64,000 bases of DNA. Source: JAVKBW01 sp040222995 (lineage in GTDB: Bacteria; Pseudomonadota; Alphaproteobacteria; UBA8366; Aestuariispiraceae). A program made the translations under genes and the position numbers. The notes below the pieces were generated by a model. It had not been told where the DNA came from. It made no database searches and saw nothing but the letters and a program-made list of their open reading frames with translations. Location of the stretch: the NCBI GenBank assembly GCA_040222995.1, contig JAVKBW010000019.1, forward strand, positions 1-64,000. The letters run 5' to 3'. Below, piece after piece: positions 17,654 to 24,694 of this stretch (its first letter is position 1; every line of letters begins with the position of its first letter).

Positions 17654-17724
17654 CCGTTAGACCATATTCGCCATTCGTTCACGGTTATAAAAATCAATAG
17701 GTTATCGCGCCTCTGTCTAACAGA
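17654..17724. repeat. Left-end GTCTAAC repeats (candidate integrase arm sites)
   Basis: The left arm holds CCGTTAGAC (17654-17662, the reverse complement of GTCTAACGG) and TGTCTAACAGA (17714-17724). Both have exact counterparts at the right end (27147-27155 and 27169-27179). The second copy lies inside a CCTCTG...CAGAGG palindrome overlapping the ribosome-binding region of the first gene, so integrase binding could affect its expression. Confidence 0.6.
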
Positions 17725-17732
17725 GGTGTTAC

Positions 17733-18218
17733 ATGGAAAAGTTAGGTTATAGGAAAGATTCAGTACTTTTATTTGATCTAGAAAGACCTCTAGAAAACAA
17801 GCTGCGCGAGAAACTCGAAGCGATAGCGGAGATTCTAGCCGAGCATGGTTCGCGGTCGAGTCGAGCACTGTTAGATCAGATTATTCAGTATTTGGATTCT
17901 ATTGATGGAGATTCTGACCTCGAAGAAGGACATGAACTTGAAGACTGCGGCGACTTCGAACCGTCACTCGGCTGGACACTGGACGGCGATCTCGGAGATC
18001 GCTGCGATCTCGAACGCCAAGATGAGGATTTTGAACCGGAGGAAGAAGACAAGGAACTTTCACGCCTGGAGTCGCATCGCTGGTTGAACCCAGCGGAACG
18101 TCACTACCTTGCCAACCTTCGCAAGCCCGAAAGCCCGATGCCGCGAAGCGTGTCCGCGTACAGAGATCCCCATGGCCGCCCGGGCAAATGGATCACGCTC
18201 AATCATGACGAAGTATGA
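17733..18218 (+). CDS. Acidic hypothetical protein of satellite
   Basis: This 161-residue protein begins with a helical part (LENKLREKLEAIAEILAEHG). A strongly acidic middle follows (repeated Asp/Glu with a DFEPSLGW motif and DEDFEPEEEDKE), then a basic tail ending in PGKWITLNHDEV. The EPSLGW-type acidic repeat is a familiar feature of uncharacterised proteins in alphaproteobacterial prophages. An AGAGG ribosome-binding site overlaps an integrase arm-like palindrome. It overlaps the next gene by 14 bases. I assign no function; the charge would suit DNA mimicry or binding a basic partner. Confidence 0.7.
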   Translation: MEKLGYRKDSVLLFDLERPLENKLREKLEAIAEILAEHGSRSSRALLDQIIQYLDSIDGDSDLEEGHELEDCGDFEPSLGWTLDGDLGDRCDLERQDEDFEPEEEDKELSRLESHRWLNPAERHYLANLRKPESPMPRSVSAYRDPHGRPGKWITLNHDEV

Positions 18219-19374
18219 CCGTGTCGACGCCGTGCTGGACGGCGGCGAGAGAGTGCCGCGAACGGCGTTCGCGTCCCGTCCGGCTTTCTCCACCCCGCCC
18301 CCATCGTTCGGAACGGTTTTCTGGAACAATGTTCGCGACCTCCCGAAAAATGAGTGGATCGTCAAAGGTGTCCTCGGCACCGGCAATCTTTCCGTCCTGT
18401 TTGCACCGCCCGGCAGCGGAAAGACGTTCGTCGCGCTCGATATCGCGGCCCATGTTGCGAGCGGCCTTGATTGGTGCGGGCGTGCCGTTCGGGGCGGGCC
18501 GGCTGTCTATCTGGCGGCGGAGGGACAGCAGGGCGTTTTCAAGCGTGTCCTGGCGCAACAGCAACGGCGGATCGATCCGGACGAAGACGTACGACTGGCG
18601 ATCGTTCCGAAGTCCCTGGATCTCTTCAATGACGACGGCGATCTGCCCGGTTTCGTCTCGGAGTTGCACCGCCTGGCGGACCTTATGGGCGATCGATTGG
18701 CCCTCGTTGTTATCGATACCCTTTCATGCGTCATGGCGGATGGCGAAGAGAATTATCCAAGCGACATGGGCCGGCTTATCATGAACATGCAGAAGATTAT
18801 CGAAGCGACCGGAGCGCACGTCATGATGCTTCACCACCCGTCAAAGGACCGTCCCGACGAGATGCGTGGGCACGGTCGCCTAAAGGGCTCGATCGACACG
18901 TCGATTCTACTGCAAAAGGACGAACTCACCGGTCAAATTTCCGCCGCTATCCGGAAGCAGAAAGACGGCGAGGAGGGCCCGCTGGCGACGATAAGCCTCG
19001 TCGCCGTCGAGATCGGCCTAGACGAAGACGGCGACCCAATAACGTCATGTGTCGTCGATGCCGTTCCGGCCGAAGTCGAGACCGCGCCGAAGAAAAAGAG
19101 GCTCAACGACAACAGCCAGCTTGGGCTCATGTCATTGCGCGAGGCGCTCGCGACCGACCCTCGGGACACGCCGCCGGACGCGCCTGAAGCCTTCCGAGCG
19201 CATGTCCCGCAAGTTGTCACGGTCGATCACTGGCGGAAGCGGTTTTATGCACGTAAAGGCGAGCAGCGGGACAATCCGGACACGGTTAGAAAATCGTTCC
19301 TGCGCGCACAAGACAACCTGCAAGCCATTAATATTATTAGAATACACAACAAATGGGTCGGAATAATCCAATGA
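18205..19374 (+). CDS. RepA-like AAA ATPase (AAA_25, DnaB/RecA-type)
   Basis: The 389-residue protein has Walker A APPGSGKTFVALDIA near residues 66-80, VYLAAEGQ, Walker B LALVVIDTLS near 170 and a MMLHHPSKD motif. This is the RepA-like hexameric helicase/AAA_25 pattern found in phages, plasmids and satellites. The last ~100 residues resemble a winged-helix region (VTVDHWRKRFYARKG). The start at ATG 18205 lies within the preceding gene; longer in-frame starts are shadows. It probably unwinds DNA for replication of the excised element. A GGGACA repeat array directly downstream is the candidate origin. Confidence 0.85.
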   Translation: MTKYDRVDAVLDGGERVPRTAFASRPAFSTPPPSFGTVFWNNVRDLPKNEWIVKGVLGTGNLSVLFAPPGSGKTFVALDIAAHVASGLDWCGRAVRGGPAVYLAAEGQQGVFKRVLAQQQRRIDPDEDVRLAIVPKSLDLFNDDGDLPGFVSELHRLADLMGDRLALVVIDTLSCVMADGEENYPSDMGRLIMNMQKIIEATGAHVMMLHHPSKDRPDEMRGHGRLKGSIDTSILLQKDELTGQISAAIRKQKDGEEGPLATISLVAVEIGLDEDGDPITSCVVDAVPAEVETAPKKKRLNDNSQLGLMSLREALATDPRDTPPDAPEAFRAHVPQVVTVDHWRKRFYARKGEQRDNPDTVRKSFLRAQDNLQAINIIRIHNKWVGIIQ

Positions 19375-19376
19375 CC

Positions 19377-19496
19377 GGGACAAGGCGGGACATAGCGGGA
19401 CAAAGGAAAAATGTCCCGTGCGCATTGAGCGGGACACACAGTCGGGACATCCGGGACCCCCTTCCTTTAGGAAGGGGTCCGGTGTCCCGCTGTCCC
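19377..19496. repeat. GGGACA iteron-like array with central hairpin
   Basis: GGGACA occurs at 19377, 19387 and 19397 (exact 10-base period), 19431 and 19444, with GGGAC at 19453. Its complement TGTCCC occurs at 19412, 19483 and 19491. Between the last two groups, GGACCCC (19456-19462) and GGGGTCC (19474-19480) bracket a strong hairpin with a TTTA loop. This lies directly after the ATPase gene and before a small gene. It resembles an iteron origin of replication, although a regulator-binding array is possible. Confidence 0.6.
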
Positions 19497-19508
19497 GCTC
19501 TGGTGGAG

Positions 19509-19646
19509 GTGGAGGCTGAAACGTTGATGGGGCTGGCGCATAGGGTCGCTGTGTTGATACCGGATCATCGTGACCCGGATCGATACCACGAAAGTAAAAG
19601 CGCGATCGTCAGTGAGTTGCGCGCGATGGCGAACGGAGGGCGATAG
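19509..19646 (+). CDS. Small hypothetical phage protein
   Basis: The short frame encodes about 45 residues with a conserved-looking core (LMGLAHRVAVLIPDHRDPDR, then YHESKSAIVSELRAMA). Comparable small proteins commonly precede HNH genes in alphaproteobacterial phages. The upstream in-frame extension to 19353 runs through the repeat array and looks non-coding. The start is uncertain: GTG 19503 or 19509, or ATG 19527, the last preceded by GGAGG at long spacing. The HNH gene starts 3 bases after its stop. Function unknown. Confidence 0.5.
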   Translation: MEAETLMGLAHRVAVLIPDHRDPDRYHESKSAIVSELRAMANGGR

Positions 19647-19649
19647 ATC

Positions 19650-19979
19650 ATGGCAGCATGGCCCTACAACACAGCGACTTGGAAGCGTCTCCGGAAGGCA
19701 AAGCTGGCCGCAAATCCGCTATGCGAATATTGCCGAGACGGAAAAGTCACGACGGCAAACCAAGTTGATCACAAGGTACCAATCAAGGCCGGCGGTGAAC
19801 CGTTCGGATGGGACAATCTCGCGTCAAGCTGCCAATCATGTCATAGCCGTAAGACGGCGCTCATGGACGGTGGTTATGGACGTGAAAGGAGCGATAGAAT
19901 GGTGATTCGTGGATGCGACAAAGACGGTCAACCGCTTGACCCAAATCATTGGTGGAATAGCAAAATCTCTCGTAGCTGA
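19650..19979 (+). CDS. HNH endonuclease
   Basis: The 109-residue protein has the phage HNH fold. A first CxxC (CEYC, ~residues 25-28) is followed by VDHKVPIKAGG with the catalytic histidine, then W-DNLASSCQSCHSRKT with the second CxxC and final histidine. Small HNH nucleases next to TerS are part of the packaging machinery in many HK97-type phages and in capsid-forming satellites, where they aid cos cleavage by TerL. TerS follows 58 bases later. The position strongly supports a packaging role. Confidence 0.9.
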   Translation: MAAWPYNTATWKRLRKAKLAANPLCEYCRDGKVTTANQVDHKVPIKAGGEPFGWDNLASSCQSCHSRKTALMDGGYGRERSDRMVIRGCDKDGQPLDPNHWWNSKISRS

Positions 19980-20037
19980 AACGTGAAGACCGTATCCCCA
20001 AAGTAATCTGAAAGTTTCGCAGGTATTGGAAAAAAAC

Positions 20038-20496
20038 ATGGGAAAAAGAGGACCAAAACCAAAGCCGACTGGCCTTCGAATCCTCGAAGGGAATCCTTCC
20101 CGGCGACCGATCAACGAAGCCGAGCCGGTCGCAACGGGCGAGCCACCCATTCCGGAGCACCTTTCGGACGACGCGCAGCAAATCTGGCGGCAGATCATGG
20201 ATAGCGTTCCGCCCGGCATGATATCGGCCGCCGATGCGCCGTTACTGGCCGCCTATTGCGAAGCCTGGTCGACCCACAAGCAGGCGGCGATCCAGTTGCG
20301 GAAGGAGCGTGATCTGATGGGCCCGACGCTGATCCGCGACGGCAAGCCGTCGCCGTACGTCAAGATCATGTCGGATGCCGCGCGGACGATGGCGACGCTC
20401 GCGACCCGGCTGGGTCTCAGTCCCGCCGATCGTAGCGGGTTAAAGATGGGTGAACGCAAACCGGAGTCGTCGCGATGGGCAGGGCTGATCAAGTAA
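20038..20496 (+). CDS. Terminase small subunit, P27 family
   Basis: The 152-residue protein starts with the P27-family hallmark MGKRGPKPKPTGLRILEGNP, followed by IPEHLSDDAQQIWRQIMD and a helical C-terminus ending SPADRSGLKMG. P27-type small subunits recognise the packaging site and load the large subunit. ATG 20038 matches the family's usual start; a TTG four codons upstream is possible. The stop overlaps the TerL gene by 22 bases. Its packaging site should lie nearby, probably around the HNH-terS region, but I did not identify it. Confidence 0.92.
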   Translation: MGKRGPKPKPTGLRILEGNPSRRPINEAEPVATGEPPIPEHLSDDAQQIWRQIMDSVPPGMISAADAPLLAAYCEAWSTHKQAAIQLRKERDLMGPTLIRDGKPSPYVKIMSDAARTMATLATRLGLSPADRSGLKMGERKPESSRWAGLIK

Positions 20497-22007
20497 TCGC
20501 GTTCATCGAAGGATTGAGAATCACCGCCGGCGCGGATGCCGGCAAGCCGTTCATTCTGCGCGACTGGCAACGGGACATCATCAGGGCGATCTACGATCCG
20601 GTCGATGAAAACGGCCGGCGCCTGGCCCGCACGGCGCTTCTCACGATGGGGCGGAAGAACGGCAAGACCGCGCTCGCTTCCGCGCTGTGCCTGTGCCATT
20701 TGTTCGGTCCTGAAAGCGAGGAGCGCGGCCAGGTCTACAGCGCCGCCGCAGATCGATCCCAGGCGGCAATCATCTTCAACGAAGCCGCGGCTATGGTCCG
20801 CGCCGATCCGGAGCTGGACGCGATCTGCAATATCGTCGAGTCTACCAAGCGGATCGTTCATTACCGTTCGGGCAGCTTTTACCAGGCGGTCAGCTCCGAA
20901 AGCCGAACCGCGCACGGGTTTTCCGCGTCCTGCATCATCTACGACGAGCTCGCCCAGGCCCCGAACCGGAAGTTGTTCGACGTCCTGACGACGAGCACGG
21001 CGGCGCGATCGGAGCCCTTGACGATCGTGATTTCGACCGTCGCCGCCGACCCTAATCACATCATGTCGGAGCTTGTCGAGTACGGCCGAAAAATTACCGG
21101 CGGAATTCTCGACGATCCGACCTTCAAGCCGTTCATTTTCGAAGTCCCGCCGGAAGCGGACCCGTGGGACGAGGCAAACTGGCGGCTCGCTAATCCGGCG
21201 CTTGGCGACTTCCGTTCGCTGCAGGAAATGCGGCAATACGCGGCCCAGGCGCAGCGCATCCCCGCCCGTGAGTCGACCTTCCGCGCGCTGTATCTGAATC
21301 AGGCAGTCGATGCTGAGGCGCGGTTCCTTTCCTCGACCGATTGGTTGGCTTGCGCCGGTTCTGTCGATGCCGAAGCCTTGCGTGGCCGGCCGTGCTGGGG
21401 CGGGCTGGACCTTTCCAGCACGCGCGATCTGACCGCCTTCGTCCTTTATTTTCCGGAAGATGGCGGCGCGGTTCTGCCCTATTTCTGGGTTCCCGGCGAC
21501 CGGCTCGATGAGCGCGAAGACCGGGACCGCGTTCCTTACCGGACCTGGGCGCGGCAGGGACACATAGAGGCAACGCCAGGCCGCGCAATCGACAAACTGG
21601 CGATTGCCTTCCGCCTGGCTGAGGCGGCGGCGACCTTTGATATTCGCGCAATTGCGTACGACCGATGGCGGGTCGAAGATCTGATGAAGGTTCTTTCCGA
21701 TGAGGGAATATCGCTGCCGCTGAATGGCTGGGGCCAGGGCTTCAAGGACATGGCCCCAGCCGTCGATGCCCTTGAGGCCGCCGTACTAGATGGACGGCTG
21801 ACGCATCCGGAGAACCCTGTCCTGACCTGGTGCGCGTCGAATGCGGTTCTGCAAATTGATCCCGCCGGCGCGCGGAAAATCGCGAAGGACCGCAGCGTGG
21901 ATCGGGTCGACGGCCTGGTGGCGCTTGCCATGGCAATTGGGATTCATTCGAGAGAGCCGGGACCTGTCGCGTACGATTTCAGCAAGTCCATACTGGTATC
22001 CGTTTAG
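20475..22007 (+). CDS. Terminase large subunit
   Basis: The 510-residue motor belongs to the Terminase_1/HK97-type group. Walker A is in TALLTMGRKNGKTALAS (residues ~50-66) and Walker B in SCIIYDELAQAP. A nuclease region has GGLDLSSTRDLTAFVLY and a late DGLVALAMAIG. It translocates DNA into procapsids and makes the terminal cuts. It overlaps terS by 22 bases. It is not closely similar to the other terminase in this window (13475-14947), so the two elements have independent packaging genes. After its stop the expected portal gene is absent; a regulator and then the capsid gene follow. Confidence 0.92.
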   Translation: MGRADQVIAFIEGLRITAGADAGKPFILRDWQRDIIRAIYDPVDENGRRLARTALLTMGRKNGKTALASALCLCHLFGPESEERGQVYSAAADRSQAAIIFNEAAAMVRADPELDAICNIVESTKRIVHYRSGSFYQAVSSESRTAHGFSASCIIYDELAQAPNRKLFDVLTTSTAARSEPLTIVISTVAADPNHIMSELVEYGRKITGGILDDPTFKPFIFEVPPEADPWDEANWRLANPALGDFRSLQEMRQYAAQAQRIPARESTFRALYLNQAVDAEARFLSSTDWLACAGSVDAEALRGRPCWGGLDLSSTRDLTAFVLYFPEDGGAVLPYFWVPGDRLDEREDRDRVPYRTWARQGHIEATPGRAIDKLAIAFRLAEAAATFDIRAIAYDRWRVEDLMKVLSDEGISLPLNGWGQGFKDMAPAVDALEAAVLDGRLTHPENPVLTWCASNAVLQIDPAGARKIAKDRSVDRVDGLVALAMAIGIHSREPGPVAYDFSKSILVSV

Positions 22008-22053
22008 ATAATCTATGTGGTTCGCAAAATTGGAACTCACAACGGAGAGCTAT

Positions 22054-22107
22054 TTATCTTATGGTAAGAAAACCCTTGTCAATCTTGTTATCTTAGGATA
22101 AGAAAAC
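22054..22107 (+). promoter_or_regulatory. Twin operator/promoter upstream of MerR-like gene
   Basis: Two 20-base direct repeats with two mismatches lie at 22054-22073 and 22088-22107, 34 bases apart. Both read TTATCTTA, then a variable base pair, then AAGAAAAC. The second has an inner palindrome TTATC/GATAA. A TTGTCA (-35-like) lies between them at 22076-22081 and TAAGAA (-10-like) at 22099-22104, 17 bases apart. This is a likely autoregulated promoter for the regulator or the capsid genes. Confidence 0.6.
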
Positions 22108-22140
22108 ACAATGAGCGGATTTAAACTGGAGGAATATTGG

Positions 22141-22650
22141 ATGAGCGCGAGGACAGCGGCTTGGGTTGGCGGCGGCGACCTCGACGCTAAGAATGTGCAA
22201 AACTGGTCCGATCGCGGTTTAGTCTCGTTCAAATCCGAGAAAATAAAGACCAACCATCGACGTCTTTACAGCCTCAAAAGCGCACTTGAAATTTGCGCGA
22301 TACATCAAATGTCAGCGAATGGTGGCGAAATAGGCACCGCCAAGTCGCTCGCTCGTTTTTTGGTAAAGCGACTTCGCGAGCAGATAGAATCCAAAGCCGA
22401 CATTCATAATCCGTTTTCCTGGGAATGGCTTGGGTATCGCGTCTACAACCGTGATGACGTCACTATCGTCACCGGAAAATTCTTACCGGCGGAGACCTCA
22501 ATCGATGAAGCCGGGACTAAGATTTCGCAACATGCCGGCTACGGCCTGGAATACTGCCTTTTCCCGGCGGACGAAGCCATATCGGTTGTCGTGCAGAGGT
22601 ACGAAGACAAAGAAGCGTCCGAGTTGAATCGACTGGATAAAGGAAGGTGA
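22141..22650 (+). CDS. MerR-like helix-turn-helix protein in head module
   Basis: The 169-residue protein begins with SARTAAWVGGGDLDAKNVQN and WSDRGLVSF, then HRRLYSLKSALEICAIHQM. This is the arrangement of MerR/excisionase-type winged helices (recognition helix, wing, arginine-tyrosine-S/D-L pattern). The C-terminal ~100 residues are not recognised and may be an effector domain. ATG 22141 is supported by a strong GGAGG eight bases upstream. A longer frame from 22111 lacks one. It sits between TerL and capsid, where a portal gene is usual, and has its own twin-repeat promoter. It may time late gene expression or sense a helper phage. Confidence 0.6.
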   Translation: MSARTAAWVGGGDLDAKNVQNWSDRGLVSFKSEKIKTNHRRLYSLKSALEICAIHQMSANGGEIGTAKSLARFLVKRLREQIESKADIHNPFSWEWLGYRVYNRDDVTIVTGKFLPAETSIDEAGTKISQHAGYGLEYCLFPADEAISVVVQRYEDKEASELNRLDKGR

Positions 22651-22706
22651 TCATTCGCAGATTCCCCGCCTTTCTAGCGGCCGCGCGGGCCGGCCGAGCA
22701 AACCAA

Positions 22707-22835
22707 ATCGCCTCGTGCTGGCGGGGTCGGGTAGCTTGCCCGAAGACTTAGGTAAGGCGATATGCCCGCGAAAATTTTCTTGGAACGCAGTGATGCGTCC
22801 CGGCTCAGTGCCCCGGCGGGATGGTCCCGCCGGGG
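22707..22835 (+). promoter_or_regulatory. Structured leader upstream of capsid gene
   Basis: Three successive foldable elements precede the capsid gene. ATCGCCT (22707-22713) pairs with AGGCGAT (22755-22761) around an inner TCGGG/CCCGA hairpin (22727-22743). ACGCA/TGCGT with a GTGA loop lies at 22785-22798. A perfect 11-bp stem, CCCCGGCGGGA (22811-22821) with its complement (22825-22835) and a 3-base loop, follows. The last ends about 10 bases before the capsid ribosome-binding site. It could be a translational control hairpin, RNA processing site or packaging-related structure. Confidence 0.55.
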
Positions 22836-22856
22836 CCAGACAGAAAGGAAAGTGAA

Positions 22857-24158
22857 ATGACTCTACGTGAACTCAAAAATCGCCGGTCGCGACTTGTCGA
22901 CGACCTGAAAAAAATTACCGAAAACCCGGAGGGCCAGAACGGCGATCTTTCGGAAGAACAGCGCGCGAAATTCGAAGATTTGAAGGCCGAAGCCGACACG
23001 TTGACCGATCGTATCGCCCGACAGGAATACGTCGATGAAGCCGAACGCCGAATGGACGGCGAGCGCCTGGAAGGCGGTGATGGCGACGATGCCTGGTCGC
23101 GCCAGATTGGAAAGTTTTCCCTGCAACGCGCGATCGCCGCGCAGATCGAGCCGCGTTCCGTCGACGCCGGGCTCGAAATCGAGGTCGGTCAGGAACTAAC
23201 CCGCCGCGCCGGCAAGGCGGCCGAGGGCATCCGTGTTCCCCTGGAAGCCCTCGCGCCGCGCACCGAAAAACGGGTTGCGACCACGGGCGGCGATGCCGGC
23301 AACCTGGTCGGAACTGATTTCCTGGCCGATCAGTTTGTCGATGCGCTCCGCCCCCGCGCGGCAGTCGGTCGCCTCGGTGGTCGGACGATCACCGGACTTC
23401 GCGCTGATATCGCGATCCCCAAAATGGACGCGTTGACACCTGCGGCCGAATGGGTCGCGGAAAACAGCGCGCTGACCGCCGGCGATCACAGCTTTACCCA
23501 GATCGCGGCCGAGCCGCACCACCTCGGCTTGCTGACCGAATGGTCCCGCAGAACGATTCTGCAAGCCAATCCCAGCGTCGAGCAATTGGTCCGTGCCGAC
23601 TTCATCGCGAAACTGGCGGCCGGTGTCGACAGGGCCGCGCTGAAAGGCAGCGGGGGCGGCGCGGAGCCAAAAGGCGTAATGTCGTACGCCGGCATCGGCT
23701 CCGTTTCGCTCGGTTCGCCGGCGACCGTCGACTGGAACGATGTCACCGACGCCGTGGCTCAGGTCGAGGCGGCGGACGCGCTGATGGGCTCGCCCGGCTG
23801 GGCAGTTAATCCCTATGTTAAGCGCAACTTGCGCCGGACGACAAAAGTCTCGTCCGATGCCGGCGCAGGCTTCATCATGGACGACGCCGGCATGATCGAA
23901 GGTTATCCCAGCGCCGTGACATCGCAGCTTGCCGGAGATCCGGTTTCGAGCCCGGTCGTCGCCGGTGAATTGCTGTTCGGTGACTACTCGCAAGTAATCA
24001 CCTGTCTGTGGGGCGACGCCGGCGCGGATATTCTCGTTAACCCCTACGAGACGACGGCGTACTCGAAAGGCAACGTCCAGATTCGCGCCTTTGTTGATGC
24101 CGATGTCGTGGTTCGCCATGAGGCATCGTTCACGGAAATCACCGGGATTTCCCTCTGA
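22857..24158 (+). CDS. HK97-family major capsid protein
   Basis: The 433-residue protein has an N-terminal coiled-coil scaffold (delta) domain (residues ~1-75, LREL, DDLKK and EQRAKFEDLKAEADTLTDRI heptads). The HK97 capsid fold follows, with LAPRTEKRVATTGGDAGNLV, EWVAENSALTAGDHSF, PHHLGLLTEWSRRTI and a late LLFGDYSQVIT segment. ATG 22857 follows AAAGGAAAG. The delta domain is normally removed by the prohead protease encoded next, whose ATG overlaps this stop (TGATG). A self-encoded capsid is the defining trait of capsid-forming satellites. Confidence 0.93.
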   Translation: MTLRELKNRRSRLVDDLKKITENPEGQNGDLSEEQRAKFEDLKAEADTLTDRIARQEYVDEAERRMDGERLEGGDGDDAWSRQIGKFSLQRAIAAQIEPRSVDAGLEIEVGQELTRRAGKAAEGIRVPLEALAPRTEKRVATTGGDAGNLVGTDFLADQFVDALRPRAAVGRLGGRTITGLRADIAIPKMDALTPAAEWVAENSALTAGDHSFTQIAAEPHHLGLLTEWSRRTILQANPSVEQLVRADFIAKLAAGVDRAALKGSGGGAEPKGVMSYAGIGSVSLGSPATVDWNDVTDAVAQVEAADALMGSPGWAVNPYVKRNLRRTTKVSSDAGAGFIMDDAGMIEGYPSAVTSQLAGDPVSSPVVAGELLFGDYSQVITCLWGDAGADILVNPYETTAYSKGNVQIRAFVDADVVVRHEASFTEITGISL

Positions 24159-24694
24159 TGGCGGGCGGTGCTGACACGCTTGAACGGCGGCGCGGGGTCG
24201 AACTCCGCGCCGCCGGCCGCCGGCTGGAAGGCTACGCCGCCATATTCGGAAACGAAGCCCGGATCGGGACGTTCCGCGAGAAAATCGTCGCCGGCGCATT
24301 CGCCGCGTCCCTTGGCGGCGGTGACATTCTTGCGCTCGCCGATCACGATCCGACCCGGCTACTCGCACGCACAAGAAACGGCACGCTGCGCCTGGCGGAA
24401 GATGCGCGCGGCCTGTCCTTCGAAATCGACGTGCCGGAGACATCGCTTGGCCGCGACATCCTCGCCATGGCCGAACGCGGCGACCTCGGTGGGATGTCGT
24501 TCGGCTTCCGCGTGCCGCGCGGCGGCGAAGCCTGGAACGGCGATGTGCGGACGCTGACAAAAATAGACTTGCGCGAAGTGTCGGTCGTCGCGGCCTGGCC
24601 GGCCTATGCCGGAACGACGGTGACGGCGCGATCGGCAACCCCGGCACTGAACCGCGCCCGGCGCTACGTGGAGATTCTGAGATATGGGAATTAA
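24158..24694 (+). CDS. HK97-family prohead protease
   Basis: The 178-residue protein shows the family pattern: GYAAIFGNEA near the N-terminus, EKIVAGAFAASL, then the LADHDPTRLLARTRNGTLRL segment with the catalytic histidine and a GMSFGFRV segment with the serine. Prohead proteases mature the capsid by removing its scaffold domain and then themselves. It starts inside the capsid stop codon and overlaps the portal gene by 11 bases, showing tight coupling. In most HK97-type phages the protease lies before the capsid gene; here it follows. Confidence 0.92.
   Translation: MAGGADTLERRRGVELRAAGRRLEGYAAIFGNEARIGTFREKIVAGAFAASLGGGDILALADHDPTRLLARTRNGTLRLAEDARGLSFEIDVPETSLGRDILAMAERGDLGGMSFGFRVPRGGEAWNGDVRTLTKIDLREVSVVAAWPAYAGTTVTARSATPALNRARRYVEILRYGN

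Noticed and set aside
19353..19508. N-terminal extension of the small protein through the GGGACA array
   Set aside because: The extension runs through repeat sequence with a low-quality translation and no ribosome-binding site. The array is better explained as a DNA element.
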